DNA from: Tretioscincus oriximinensis
Lineage: Eukaryota; Chordata; Lepidosauria; Squamata; Gymnophthalmidae
Length of the DNA stretch: 64,000 nt
Reading direction: 5' to 3'
Assembly: GCA_022410635.1 (NCBI GenBank)
Contig: JAJVDF010000028.1
Location: 3,723,605-3,787,604 of the forward strand
Made by a program: the position numbers and the translations under genes. This document shows positions 10,411 through 22,745 of the stretch, in pieces. The notes under the pieces are model-generated. The model worked only from the letters and a program-made list of their open reading frames with translations. It did no database searches and was not told the origin of the DNA. Positions within the stretch are counted from its first letter, which is position 1. Every line of letters begins with the position of its first letter.

Positions 10411-10481
10411 AACACAGATGTTTTGTTTTTAAGTTTACTCACAAATTCACAGGTTGTCCCCCAGTTTGTTACTTTGTGATG

Positions 10482-10830
10482 TTAAGAACATAGGAACATA
10501 AGAAGAGCCATACTGGATCAGGCCACAGCCCATCTAGTCCAGCATTCTGTCTCACATAGAGGCCCACCACGTGCACCTGGGCAGTCCGAACAGAGGAAAG
10601 CAAAATATGCACCTGTTCATGACTCCCTGCAAATGGCATTTCAGGAGCACTACCTGTTGCTCCATCTTGGAGGCAGCATCCAGACATGCATCCTAGTACC
10701 CATTCATAACTTTGGTATCTAGTCCTGTCTTGAAGCTATCCAAGTTGCTAGCTACCACAGGCCGATGACCCTCTGGGTGAAAAAATACTTTCCTTTGTCT
10801 GTTCTCAATTTTCTACCCATCAGTTTCAAT
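10482..10830 (-). mobile_element. CR1-like LINE 3' end
   Basis: Opens with GTTAAGAACATAGGAACATA and AGAAGAGCCATACTGGATCA, and extends through the 3' UTR into the last RT codons near 10810. A short deletion lies within the C-terminal coding part. It lies about 70 bases from the preceding copy in the same orientation. Confidence 0.85.
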
Positions 10831-11104
10831 TGGATGAAAGTCCTTTCTAAGTGGCTGGGGAAGTGCCTTGACCTTCCGTGGAAAATTATGTATTCTGTGC
10901 CTGCATTTTAGGCCATAGAAGTAATATTTTCCTTAGATTTACCAGAAAAAAGCAGGATAGGAGTGCTGCAACTTTAATGGGTTTGTAAAAAAAAATATTT
11001 TTGGTGCTCCAATTGTTATAACCCTGCCTCCATGCAAGATGAAAAACTACACATCTCAAATAATGTGTCTTGGATAGTGATTACACTTCATAAAGTCTAG
11101 TAAT

Positions 11105-11180
11105 TCTTGCACTGAGCAGGGATTAGACCCAATGAGCCTACCGGTCCCTTTCAACCCAATGATTCTATGATTCTAATGAA
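11105..11180 (+). mobile_element. Classic amniote CR1 3' tail
   Basis: The sequence GGTCCCTTTCAACCCAATGA followed by TTCTATGATTCTA is the conserved CR1 3' end with its ATTCTATG octamer. It is a different CR1 subfamily from the copies ending in TTCTTATG. Confidence 0.85.
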
Positions 11181-12700
11181 ATCATTGTGAACTACCTGAT
11201 GCCCCTAGGAGTGGACATGGTGATTTTTTCAGAGACCATGAGAACATCTGTGTGGTAAGTGGAAATATTGCATTTATTCAAATGTGTGCATATCTGCACA
11301 GGTTATAGAAATATTGTTATTTGCAGGACACAATAACTGTAACTTTACTGTTTCCTCAAGAGCAGATAACTTTAGATAACTGACACCAGGAATGAAATTC
11401 CAATCTTTAACAATGTTTCTCATCATTCACAGAATGGAGCTGCAGCTTCATCAATCACTACTTTCCTCCACCGTGAGCAAGTTGTCAACCATATAAAGCT
11501 ACCTGCTCATAAAGAAACAGAAAGTTTAAACAGGCATTTTGTGTTTGTGTGTGGATAATCAGGCAAANTCAAAAGATATGCATCAGGATTTCATTTAATA
11601 TTCTTGATGCACAGTCTGGCTGAAGTATACCTTTTGGGAACGCATAGTGGGCTTTCCTTTGCTATTTTCATAACTTTCATTTTCTGAAATGTAAATGACC
11701 TTTTAAATATCTTTCTATGGCAGTGTGAATACCAGCCCTAGTTTACTCTGTGGCTTCAATATTATCTATTCAGTTTGCAATAAAAAACATTCTGTTTTCT
11801 GCAATTAATCTATTGTAGGTTCTCTTTTTACGTGCTTATTTCTTGGTTTAAATGTAGACCTCTCTATTGTATCCTGTTGATGATCCTTTAGAGCAAGATG
11901 GAGTCAGCTTACTTTCAGTCAAACATTCTTAGAGATCTACTAGTATTTTTTTAAAAAATGCTCACTTTTTTCTCAATTTGACACAGGAAGATTATTTGGC
12001 TTTAGCATTCCTTTCCTTTTGTAAATATCTGGTTGCAGCAAAGGCCATTTTTACCAAGAGCTAAGAAGCAGTCTAGTAGCTTGTTACACATTTTTAGTAT
12101 TATTCCCCTGAGCTTAATTGAATAATCCTATAAATTAGAATAACCAGTCACTGGTATTGTTGATACAGACTGCCAAATGATTTGATCAACTCAACAAGAA
12201 GTTAATGGAATGGGAGAGGTTGCTATGAAGACAATGTCACCTTCACCACTGTGCTGCCAACTTCCAAATTATCTGAAACCAAACCAATGAGAGTATCAAT
12301 GGTTACTAGAATTGTTTAGTTAACTACCTCCAGATTGGTGGGTCAGGCAAGATGCTCCTAAAGGTCTACTGTGGGGTGTTGGTTTTCCCTATATTTTTGC
12401 TGGAGAATGCTCAGAAGCAATTGGTGGAGCATTATTTGAGACAATATGCTAGGATACAACCTAACCTGGTCTAATTCAGCGTGGCTCCTCTTATATAGTA
12501 ACCTAATGAACAAACAGAAAATGAAAGAATGAGCCACAATTTTTTTAAAAAAAAAATCAAAATCCAATATTTCAGATTCAAGTCACTCCCAGGAAACAGA
12601 TGAGAAAGCAAGTGAGAGAATTGCTAATGCAATAATTTTTAATACTGCATTTTGGAAGGAATGAAATTATGTCAATTTTAATACTGTATACTGGAAGGAA
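11181..12700. other. Unassigned sequence
   Basis: No gene or element boundary was supported. CTAATTCAGCGTGGCTCCTC near 12470 may be a very old CR1-like tail, but the match is too short to call. Confidence 0.35.
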
Positions 12701-12745
12701 GGAAGGAAGGAAGGAAAGGGGAAAAAGAAGGAGGGGAAGACAACT
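12690..12745 (+). repeat. (GGAA)n microsatellite
   Basis: Four to five GGAA units followed by impure purine-rich sequence. Just upstream, TTTTAATACTG occurs twice about 35 bases apart, each time followed by a GGAAGG run. Confidence 0.8.
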
Positions 12746-13512
12746 GAACAATGGCTAATAATAATATTCTCTTTCCTTTCTGCACATCTGTGCCCTCCAC
12801 TCCAGGTTCATTCAACAAATTTGCAGACAATAAAAATTAACATTTCCCACCATCCTTGCATTTAGAATTGATCAGATAGTTCATGCTGAATAATTTATAG
12901 TTTCTATTTTGCATGCATAAATAATCAGCTAAAGATTATTCCAACTTGTTGTTTTGAGTTATTTGTTAAAGTCTTTCCATGAATTATTGTTTGCCTGTTA
13001 CTCTCCGTTAGCCACTTATGGAAGTGTATTTCAAATCCACGCCAACTGCCATCTTGTAGAAAGCAACCCATGCATACATAAGTGTCATTGATTTGCAAGG
13101 CTTTCCATGAAGCTGTGTGTAAGATTGTAGCTTCAGTTAGCTTTGGTTCAAAGCTATTATTTTCTGTCCCTGACTGAATGACTCTATATCCAATAATTAA
13201 TTATTCTTTTGAAATTGTTCACAGTTATTTACTCCAGTTAGAGTTTGCTGTGAAAATTCAATTGTGAGTTGAATAGTATTACAGAAAGGAAAACATTATA
13301 AGAAGTGTAAAGGGTATGAAAATAACTTATACCAAGGCAGTAAGTGCTATTTGAGCAGTAACGCAAGTTCAGCAGCAAAACTACACACTTTATAGATACA
13401 GTCTCCCAAGTCAATTCAGAGAAGTTTTAGTAAGAACATTGAATAACAGATCACAGAAAAATCTGGATTGCTATTCCAATGAAGAAAATACTGAATTAGA
13501 TGGAACCGTATA
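12746..13512. other. Unassigned sequence
   Basis: AT-rich, no recognised features on either strand. Confidence 0.35.
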
Positions 13513-13784
13513 TTAAGAACATAAGAAGAGCCATACTGGATTGGGCAAGAGTCCACATTGTCCAGCATTCTGTGTCACACAGAGGGCCACCAGATGCACC
13601 TGGGCAGTCTGAACAGAGGAAAGCAAAATATGCACCTGTTCATGACTCCCTGCAACATCCAGACATCCATCCTAGTACCCATTGGTGTACACTTGGTGTC
13701 CATAAACCTGTCTAGTCCTGTCTTGAAACTATTCAAGCTGTTAGCAACCACCACCTCTTCAGGAAGAAAATTCCACAGACATAA
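13513..13784 (-). mobile_element. CR1-like LINE 3' end, with internal deletion
   Basis: Begins TTAAGAACATAAGAAGAGCC and reads through the 3' UTR. The usual CTCCCTGCAAATGGTATTTC segment is cut short (CTCCCTGCAACATCCAGAC), so about 50 bases of the UTR are missing. It ends in RT C-terminal codons near ATTCCACAG. Confidence 0.85.
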
Positions 13785-13995
13785 AGTTCAATTGGTATTT
13801 ACTTGATTTAATACAATTTAGTTGAAGTGGATCAGCTTGATCTGTGTTGTACTTTAAGACATTAAATTGATTACTGATCTTGTGCAAACNGAACAAGTTA
13901 TCCACTCCTACCAACATGGATTAAATCAGGTAAATGCAAATCAGGTCTAAGTCAGCTTTCTCTGTTTCTGTAGCTGCAATATAAGCTCCATGCAG

Positions 13996-14347
13996 GCACG
14001 GGTACCTCAGTTGCTAAGGAATCCGTCTCTCATCTGGGAGATAGGGTTTCGAAGCCCTGTGTTGGACATGGGGAGGGGCGAGCACCTTCCACTAGCTTGT
14101 AGCTCTAGCCAACCCAGCTATCCGAAAGCATGAATTTCAAGAAATTGCAACTGACTGCAAGTAGATACATGGGAACCACCACAACCTGGTGGAGAAGATA
14201 GAATGTAAGGCTTTGAGCAAAAATAGCCTTGTAAGCCACTTTGAGTCCCTTTAAAAGGTGAGAAAAGCGGGGTATAAGTACCCAGTTCTTCTTCTTCTTC
14301 CTCTTCCTCTTCCTCTTCCTCTTCCTCTTCCTCATCTTCATCTTCAT
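13996..14347 (+). mobile_element. tRNA-headed SINE, family A
   Basis: Head, body and tail as in the copy at 71. The tail runs (TTC)n, then (CTCTTC)n, then (ATCTTC)n, showing how the simple tail has diversified. Confidence 0.85.
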
Positions 14348-14990
14348 TTGCATCAACACTTGGAATTAAGCCTTGGAACTATGATACAGAATGCTTAGCA
14401 GGCACTCATTTATTACCTTCCCATACCTCTTATAACGTTTTCCTTGCAACAGCATGATTTTCATCTCAATTTCTTTTCTATGCACTGAAAACATGTCTGA
14501 AAGTCGGCCATATTCAGTGCAATGTGTAACCCAATAGATTATCAAACCTTAATTGCTCCTTTCTCATCTAACCACCCATGTGGGGATAGGAAGTCACTGA
14601 GTCAGTCTGGGAAAGTTTGTGACGCACAAAGTTTGTGAAGCACATTTGTCCTATTAACATTTGGATGCTGATGCCTCTGGGTATCTACAGGGATGGCTCT
14701 CAATATCACGTCGATGAAGAACATCTATATATGCAAGGATTAATTGCTGTTGTATGAATTCACTTCATAATTCTTAGAGCTTTTGGACTGAGGACAGAAA
14801 GAAAAATAACCAAGAAGCAAAGGGAGGTCAAATCTACAAGCTTTGGATCAGTTTCAGCAACTGCACAGTTGTGATGCAGTTAAAAAAACTCACCACATTT
14901 GAATTAATCCTCGTATCTTAAGCTCAGGCCAATACACTTTATTAACCTTCTGCAGATGAGAATTTGGTGAGCGTTGCATTTTTAATAATA
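14348..14990. other. Unassigned sequence
   Basis: No coding or repeat signal recognised. Confidence 0.35.
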
Positions 14991-14999
14991 TTGTTATTT

Positions 15000-15075
15000 T
15001 ACTTGGTTTCTTCTGTTACCTGCCCTGAGACCAGAGATGACGGGTAGGATATAAATTGACAAATTAATAAAAAAT
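15000..15075 (+). repeat. SINE-like 3' tail
   Basis: TACCTGCCCTGAGACCAGAG and GGATATAAATTGACAAATTA form the SINE tail pattern also seen at 7.86 and 20.6 kb, directly before another SINE head. Confidence 0.5.
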
Positions 15076-15079
15076 GTTT

Positions 15080-15280
15080 GGTGCAGTAAGTCAATTTAGT
15101 ATAACGATCACAGTGTTGAATTCTTATCTGGTAGTCTCCCAGTTCAATTCCACACTCCTCCATGGAGACAGCTAGGTGAGGTGAACTTGGGCCCGTCACA
15201 GTTTTCTAGAACTCTTTCAGCCCGGCCTACTTCACAGGGTGTCTGTTGTGGAGAAAGCATGAAAGTTATGTAGTTTACTA
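15080..15280 (+). mobile_element. tRNA-headed SINE, family B (squamate type)
   Basis: A degenerate tRNA-like head has GTCTCCCAGTTCAATTCC as box B. The body has CTCCATGGAGACAGCTAGGT, CTTGGGCCCGTCACAG and CTACTTCACAGGGT. This matches the common squamate SINE layout (head, then a CATGGAAG..TGGGTGACCTTGGG..CAGTCACA-type body) that I recall. The 20.5-kb copy is related. Confidence 0.65.
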
Positions 15281-15946
15281 TTAGCATGTTGGTTTTGTCC
15301 ACCTTTTTCACATCTGTTTATATATGGCAACGCCCATTGTTAGCGTCTTATGGATTTTATAATATTCATAAGAAATCTAAGAATGAGTCATCAATCAGTT
15401 ATAATATCGAGTAACTGTGAGTCATTTTCAACTATACCACAGGACTTGTTCTGAACATGAAAAAGGAATTCTTCATCTTCTAATGCATTTCAGGATAGAG
15501 AGACATGAAAGTAGGAAAAGGACTTCGTACTTCTTATGGTAGAAAGTGAATCATGATACATCCTAAAATAAATGGTTACAGTTCAGTATATACTCTAAGT
15601 AGTATGAATGGATAAAAAGTTTAAAAGAAAATCATAAATGATGTAAGAAACTATTTGTTTAAAGAACTATTTCCTTTACTGATCACCACAATAACTGGAA
15701 ATGTGTCATTACACTGTTAGAGTGAGAAACATCATGTGAGGACATCTACTTTTTAGCTGCATGGAACATAATATGCCAATGTAAAAATTAAGTAAATGAT
15801 ACATGAANTTACAAAACACGAAGGTTTAAGTGACAGTACCTGAAAATAATGAAAACTGTCAGCCTTCTTGAAACTTTACATAGATGATCCTTAAGAAATG
15901 CTTGTCTAGTATTTTTAAAATGTCAGTGATTAAGGTAGAAGATTTT
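15281..15946. other. Unassigned sequence
   Basis: Nothing recognised. Confidence 0.35.
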
Positions 15947-16072
15947 GNCTTCTTCTGTTCCAGACTGCCCAGGTGCAATTGGTGGATCATTGTGTGGGAC
16001 AGAATACTGGACTAGATGGGCTCTGGCCCAATTCAGCAGGGCTCCTTTTATGTTCTAATGTTCTTAGAAGCA
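15947..16072 (+). mobile_element. CR1-like LINE 3' tail
   Basis: Carries CAGACTGCCCAGGTGCAATT, ACTGGACTAGATGGGCTCTG and TTATGTTCTAATGTTCTTAG, the last 125 bases of the CR1-like family including its octamer tail. Confidence 0.85.
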
Positions 16073-18211
16073 AATTGTCAGAAAATGTGAATGAATTACC
16101 AGAACATTAGACTCAAGTTTCGATCTCACATTTTTTGAGATTATCATTGGGACTAAATTTAAATGTACTGTATATCCTATTTTCAAATGAAGATGAGGAT
16201 TCAGATTCAGATTTTATTCATTCATTTATACAGGAATTTATATCCTACCCTTCACCAACAGTTCCTGGGTTGCACCAACAGTTTATGTAAAACTGATGTT
16301 TTTTCCACAGAACTGGAGTGGGATCAGACTCACCTAAAAGAACACTGAAGAATTTTGAGGTTCTAAGGACAAAACTTTCCTCAATTGGAGAAAAAAATAT
16401 TAATACCAAGGCCACTTTTTCTTTTAGTAAAATTGAGTGGGAAGATGCATAGGTATAGAGAAAGGAAAAGCATGGGGATGAATGCTCCTGGCAAGTAACC
16501 AATCAGGACCACAGAAAACAAAACAGAGTTATGGCCAATCAGTGGTGAGGACTCATTCTCAAATAAGTTCTTGCTAGACTTGGAGGTCCAGAACCTGTGA
16601 GTAAATATGATTTAGACTTGTTTGTTTGACTGTTTGAACGCCATTTTTGTGAGTCTGGGGATGAGAAAGGGTTTTTTTTTTCCTTAAAGGTGTGAGTGGG
16701 GGGAAAAATCTGATCACCCTGTAAGAACAACCTCAGTATTCTTTCAAAAGTGTTTGTTTGTTTAATCAATCTATATTTAATGCCAAATGACATGTCAACA
16801 GAAGGTCCCCTAGACCCTTTTCTGGAACAGAATGAATTCCCCCTACTTTTTGAGCCTGAAATAAACCAAAGCCCTATCTCGGATTTTTTCTTCACCCAGT
16901 AAAAAGTGTTTGTTTCTTCTGTTATCTTGCATCGTACTCTACAAGGTGGACTCCTTTCTAGTGCAAACCAATGGTATGAACAGAAGGAATTTTAGATGGT
17001 AAGCCTGATGATAGGGACTGAAGCCTGGTAAATAAATGATCCAAGTAAATACATGAACAAAAGCTAATACATGTACTGCAGTGATTTCCTGGACTGTTTC
17101 ATTATGTTCAGGTCACTGGAAAATCAAGAAGCAATCCAAGATGCTATTCTTTTACAATTTTTAAAATTATTTGCATTAATTAATTGCCCTTCCTTTCCTA
17201 TCGCTACCTTGTCTGTCAGGCAGAGATAGTATGTTGTTTTTTTATCATGAAGGGGAGTATAGCATATTGGCGGAATTAGATATATGGAAAGGTTTGGAGG
17301 CTGCCATTCAATGTCATTAATAGACTACTGAGAACAGGTAAGCTTCTGAGTTTTTGTTCTGAATGGAAGTATTCTTGCTCAAACAATCTTGGCAGTGACT
17401 TGACTAAGAAGAATTTTTTATCCCAGGCAAATTGAAGCTGATTTTGCTACTTATATGCTAAATAACATTCATTCAGAAAGGCATTATTCATTTATGTTCC
17501 CAAGTTTGACCCTGGCACTGAAATGTAAGCATTATTCTTCAATCTCTTATGGAAGCAGCATGCACTGAAGGGGCGTGGTTTTATGTTGTTTTATTCAGCA
17601 GTTTTTAAGGCTGAGACATTTTTAAAGCTGGGTCACTTGCAGACCATAGGGTGTTTAAGAAATGTATGCACTCAACCCAAGAGGTGGATACAATCAAGAG
17701 TCTTTGTTTATTAACAATTCAATTACACTTATGTCAGAAATGCTTCAAAAACCAAAAAATAAACAGTACCAGAAATGGTACTGAATACCAATTACAGGGT
17801 ATTCAATAGATACTTGGTTTGAAAATATGCAGTACCAAAATGTAAGGAAAAATAATTTAATCTGTACTAGTTGGTGTTTCTCTCTTGGAATACTTTTTCT
17901 ATTTACCAAATGCCCTGCACTATTGTAATTTTACTGAGAATTACATATGAGTGTGTGATGCTTGAGCTTATTTGCTGTTTTACAAAATATATTTGTAATT
18001 AAATCTACCGAATTCACCTTTAGAAAAATAGCTATTACTGGAAAAGATGGTGCTTCACACAGCTAAGTCTGTAATCAAATTACATTAATATGCATCCTAA
18101 AAGTTAATATCTAGGTTGATTGCAATTCCTTTAATGTATGGTAGGTGCACGGATGAAGAGAATACAGATCTGAACAGACAGACAGACACTCAGCTACCTG
18201 GGCTGCTAGAA
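16073..18211. other. Unassigned sequence
   Basis: AT-rich. A short SINE-like tail in reverse may lie at 16212-16262 (ATTTTATTCATTCATTTATA). A stretch near 17680-17730 ending TCTTTGTTTATTAAC resembles an LTR polyadenylation area, but no LTR ends were found. Confidence 0.35.
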
Positions 18212-18378
18212 TAATTTAAATGTCGTTGTGTACCATCAAGTGATGGGTAACTCTTAACTGACTGCATGGTGCTTCCAAGAGGGAAAAATTTCAGTTTGCT
18301 TGACAGAAATATGAAAGTGGTTTGTCTCCTTTTGATAGCTCAGCTGACAACCTTCTGCCTTCTGAGCTACTGCACCTC
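18212..18378 (+). repeat. Old dispersed repeat fragment
   Basis: TCGTTGTGTACCATCAAGTG and CTTAACTGACTGCATGGT resemble a repeat common in amniote genomes whose consensus reads GTTGTGTGCC-TCAAGTC...GCGACC-CATGG (from memory). It is degraded and not named. Confidence 0.4.
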
Positions 18379-20457
18379 CCTAAATATTTAAAATGCAACT
18401 TTCTAAATATTTAAGGCATAAAAAAGCAAAACTATTTTAAAGGAGATGTCCAGAGAGGGATGGTTTTATATTTTGTTTTGAAAATACTGTGCTAAAATAC
18501 TGTTATTTTTCTTCTTCTTGGCTGTGATTTTTAATTGAAACTGTAATGAAAAATAGGCAACAGAAGCTGAGCATCACCACTTAGAACCCAGAAAACATTG
18601 TTGTGTCTTTGGCTATAACCACATAGCTAACTATAGGCACTGGCAGCAGCCCAAAAGGCCACAGGACACTTCCCTGAAGGGAACTGAGGGCCCAGGAAGC
18701 AGGAATTGGTCTTCCTACAGAGTTCAACAACGGACACTAAGACCTTGTTTCACAGCTTCAGAAATTTGCAACAGCATAAATATAGCAATTAAATGTACTG
18801 TTACAGATGCTTAAACTCGTTACTGAGGCCTTGGTAGTGAAGTCATATTGCCTTAGCCCTATGCACGTACTTGAGATAAATCTTCCTTATCATGGAATAG
18901 CTAGGAGTTCTTCTTTTTAAGCACTACAATGAAATCCCTGTACTCCAAGCCTGCACATGTGCACAATGCCTTCACAAGATTACAGGACCCCTCGGGAATA
19001 TAGCAGAATGACTGCAGAATCACTGGCTGGACATGTATGTTATCATTGCCCTACTACTTCTTCTTGTTGGCTGTATGTGGATTATAGATGTACCAGTACG
19101 GGGAGACAAGTGAGACCCATATTTGCTTTTAAATTGCAGGTTTAAACTCATCATGTAGAGAGGACCTTTTATTTACAAGTTCTAAAAGAGATCAAGGAAA
19201 TGAGGTAGGTGTCCCTGGAGCCCTTGCCAGATCCATGCTGTGGATACAACTTAAAGTAGGAAATCTGATATAATAAGAAACTGAACACAATAACATTTGC
19301 TTTAAAAATCCACATATATTCATAAGAAAACCTGTTTGACAAAGGGATGCCAAATGATTCAGGCCCAACAGTACTCCTGAATTATTCTATGTTGTCTGTT
19401 CCTCCTTGTCTTCCAGTGACACTGTACAGNTTCTTCACTTAGCAAAGCAAAGACAAAAAGCCAGTCAATGCACTAAATATGCTCCGAAATACAAGAGCTA
19501 GTCTTGAGTAGTTCACTATAAACAATAAGCTTAACTGGGTCTTACCAACAATTATAAAAGTAACCCATTCAGAATCTGGGGCATATTGCTATATTTAGTG
19601 TACTAGTTTGGACTGGCAGGAGTTTTCAATTATTCCCTAAAGGAAGGAGAAGCGGATAGAGATTAAAAGCTATTTTGTTCTCTTAATCCTTTTTGTACTG
19701 TACATTCTCACCATATCTCTTGCCAGGAATTGCTTTGTGCTAGAAAATCTCGTCTCTTTCATCGTGGTGTTCAAATAACTTAACTTCCCCATGCTAATGT
19801 ACAAAGCAAAAAAAATAAGTCTCCTTTTTTAACACTATGGTCTCAATAGCTATGCTCTACAGCATTAGAAAGCATTGTGGAGGTCAATATCAATTGCAGA
19901 AATGAAGGCAACATAAGAGCAAAGTGTACTGTTTTGCAGATAGAGTGGAGTGCAGTATAAAAAGGTTTTTTTTNAAAAAAAAAAGAACTGTGATACTAAA
20001 GGCAAGTTCTTTAAAATGATTTGCTACATTTTATTCAGTTTTCAATAACAAAATTAACTTTAAAAATGAAATTTTAATCAGATACATAAAGAGCTAAATC
20101 ATAGCTTCATTACAGGAGTGCTTTATTCTGAAATGTCCACATTTAATTCTGGAGTATTGAAATACAGAGGAATGACATCTGGATACAGCCTTAAAGAGAA
20201 ATGTTTAGGATGTTTTCTCTACAAGCAGTAAGGAAAAACAACTCAGGCTGCAAACGCACATAACATTAACANGGAATGGAAAATGCTTTAAATTGATCCA
20301 AATTAAACCCAATTTGGATTTCTAATTTCACATCGATATCCAGTGCATATTGGCTATGCAGTTGTGCTAGCATTAAGGCTAGCATTGGTGTTCTGAAGAG
20401 TTTTTTCAGCAGTGTGAGACCTGAAATGCAACTCAATTATGTTGATACTGCTCACTG
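18379..20457. other. Unassigned sequence
   Basis: No supported features. (T)n/(A)n runs occur near 19965-19985 around an N. Confidence 0.35.
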
Positions 20458-20766
20458 ACAGCCAGTCTGGTGTGCCGGTTAGAAAGTCAGACTTTTAACT
20501 GGAAGTCTCCCAGTTCAATTCTACACTCCCCACAAAAAGCAACTCGGTTACCTTGGNCTAGTCGCAGTTCTTCAGAGCTCTCTTAGCACCATCTACCTTG
20601 GCCACTCTGAGACCTTTGGGTATAGGTAGGGCTATAAATATAAATAGGGGGAAAATAAGGTGTCTGTTGTGAAGAGGACAGAAAGTAATGTAAGCTGCTT
20701 TGATTCCCTCCAGGTTGAGAAAAGCAGGATATAGACTCTTCTTTCTCCTCCTCCTCCTCCTCTTCA
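20458..20766 (+). mobile_element. tRNA-Lys-like SINE, family B
   Basis: The head contains CAGACTTTTAACTG, close to the tRNA-Lys anticodon arm CAGACTTTTAATCTG. CCCAGTTCAATTCTACACTC follows as box B. The body includes CTTGG-CTAGTCGCAGTTCTT, a CTGAGACCTTTGGGTATAGG tail and GTAATGTAAGCTGCTTTGAT. It ends in a (CTC)n run. A duplicated tail (near 20605 and again near 20690) suggests a fusion of two SINE tails. Confidence 0.7.
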
Positions 20767-21779
20767 GATCTATTGGTAGAGCAGGATGGGACCATTTTGT
20801 TGCCCTATTAAACTTTCTTGCTTCATTCAGTATGAATGGGGCATTAGGAGAGACAAGAGCTTACCTATCCTCCACTAGCATACAGAAGGGAAATCCTTAG
20901 ATCTTTTCCTAAGCCATGATACTGCCAGTTTAAGGAACAATAAAAGGCTGCCAGAGCTGGTGTCTTAACACTGTTGAAAAAGAGTTATCGTATTCCTGAA
21001 ACACAATATTCTTGCATTTTTACTTCAATAACAGAAGAAGAGGTGGATACCTACCAGATATACAACCTTTACACAATGAAGAAAGAAATGATTTTGCAGT
21101 CTTATCTCTTTCCCCTTCTGATCTATAACAAGAGTGGCAACTGGAAAGGACTTTAATAAGTTATCAGATGAGAAATAAGAACGTAGTAATTGCAAATGCA
21201 ACCCTGCATTGGGCAAACAGGATGGCATAAATAAATATTCAGAATGGTAATACATAAAAGCCTGTTGCAGAACACTTGATTCCTGGGTTTTCCATCTCAA
21301 AGCTCAGAACAGAAGTTTTTGAACAAAATGTCTGCAGAGGAAGATTTAAAAGAGAAGCAATAGAACCAGAACATACACACATATCTTAGTCCACTGAACG
21401 AACGCTAAGCAGAGAGAATGGTTTTCTGTTGCCCTACACATATTATAATATTGGTTACGTTTGAGAGCTATTTTCTCCTCTTCACCTCTTTGAATCTCTT
21501 TATACTTCCTTTGCCCAAGAAACCATAACAATTATGTATATGCTGCTTTTGACTTATCACTTCCACACCTCTTTTCATTTCTATAAAAACTAAAAATCCC
21601 TAGTATCTAAAGAAGGAGATGGTTAATATCTAAGGTGCTATCTCCATGTTAGAAATTCTGTATCCAAGTTAGCCCGATTTGTATTTACTTGGTAGATTAG
21701 CTTAATCTGTCCTAGGCCCTATTTGCACAGAACTGATAATTTGATTTACCATTAAAATGGATTACTGAGTTTGTGCCAG
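20767..21779. other. Unassigned sequence
   Basis: Nothing recognised beyond short chance frames. Confidence 0.35.
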
Positions 21780-21781
21780 TA

Positions 21782-21987
21782 GACTGATCAGATGACCCTT
21801 TNGGGGGGGGGGTTGAAAACCCGTTTTTGGGGTGCCTCCCAGTTTTTTTTCTGAGGAAAATGTTTTCAAAAAAAGATTTTTTTTCCAAAAAAAAAGTTTT
21901 TTAATTTTTTTTCCTCAGAAAAAAACAGGAGGCACCCCAAAAATGGGTTTTCAAACCCACCCACCCAAAGAGGTCATTTGGTCAGCC
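21782..21987. mobile_element. Short foldback MITE, copy 1
   Basis: Almost the whole 206 bp is one hairpin. The left arm GACTGATCAGATGACC... mirrors GGTCATTTGGTCAGCC at the right end. AACCCGTTTTTGGGGTGCCT mirrors AGGCACCCCAAAAATGGGTT, and the loop is T/A-rich. TA flanks both ends (21780-21781 and 21988-21989). A second copy lies at 39073. It has no coding capacity. Confidence 0.85.
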
Positions 21988-22059
21988 TATGCTTCCAAAG
22001 GATATTAGACAGATGAAGCTAGTCTACTTCCTTTAGTATATTAAAATAGACAAATCAGG

Positions 22060-22745
22060 CCTACCATAGGGATCACAAGAAAAGGAATCAAAAACAAGAC
22101 AGCAAGTGTTTTCTTGCCTTTTAATAAATCTGTAGTGAGGCCNCATTTGGAGTACTGTGTACAATTCTAGTCACTTCATCTCAAAAAAGATATTGTGGAA
22201 CTAGAGAAGATGCACAAAAGGACAACAAGAATGATCAAGGGACTGGAGCGCCTCCCTTATGAAATCAGGCTGCAGCATCTGGAACCCTTCAGCCTTGAGA
22301 GGCGGCATTTGAGGGTTGACCTGATATGAAGTATCATGCATGTGCTGGATAAGGTGAATAGAGAAAAAATATTTTCTCTATCATGCAACACTAGGACTNG
22401 GGAGCATTCCTTGAAACTAACTGGTAGAAGAGTGAGAACAGACAAGGGAAAGCATTTTTTCATCCAGAGGGTCATGGGCCTGTGGAATTTACTTCCAGAA
22501 GAGATTATTGTAGCTAGCAGCCTGGTTAGCTTTAAGATAATATTAGACAAGTGCATGGAAGCCAAGGGTATAAATAGCTACTAGGATGGATCTTTTGATG
22601 CTGCCTCCAGGATGGAACAACAGACAGGATTCCTGAAACACCAAGAATAGATGAAGGTTTTGCCTTCTTCTTGAGACAGCCCAGGTGAGACAAAATGCTC
22701 AACTAAATGGGCTCTGGCCTCATTCATCAGGGCTCTTTCTTTGAA
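22060..22745 (+). mobile_element. CR1-like LINE, 5'-truncated, diverged
   Basis: Starts around the GIIRKGIE codons (AGAAAAGGAATC) and covers PLYKSVVRPHLEYC-, KMIKGLE- and FSLSCNTRT-like blocks with frameshifts. A shortened 3' UTR follows, ending GGGCTCTTTCTT. It is more worn than the 37- and 55-kb copies and lacks about 40 bases of the UTR. Confidence 0.85.

Noticed and set aside
14105..14359. Repeated 60-90 aa frames ending SCNFLQFMLSNSWVG-like, also at 180, 26735 and 61595
   Set aside because: They are the reverse strand of SINE family A and not a conserved gene family.
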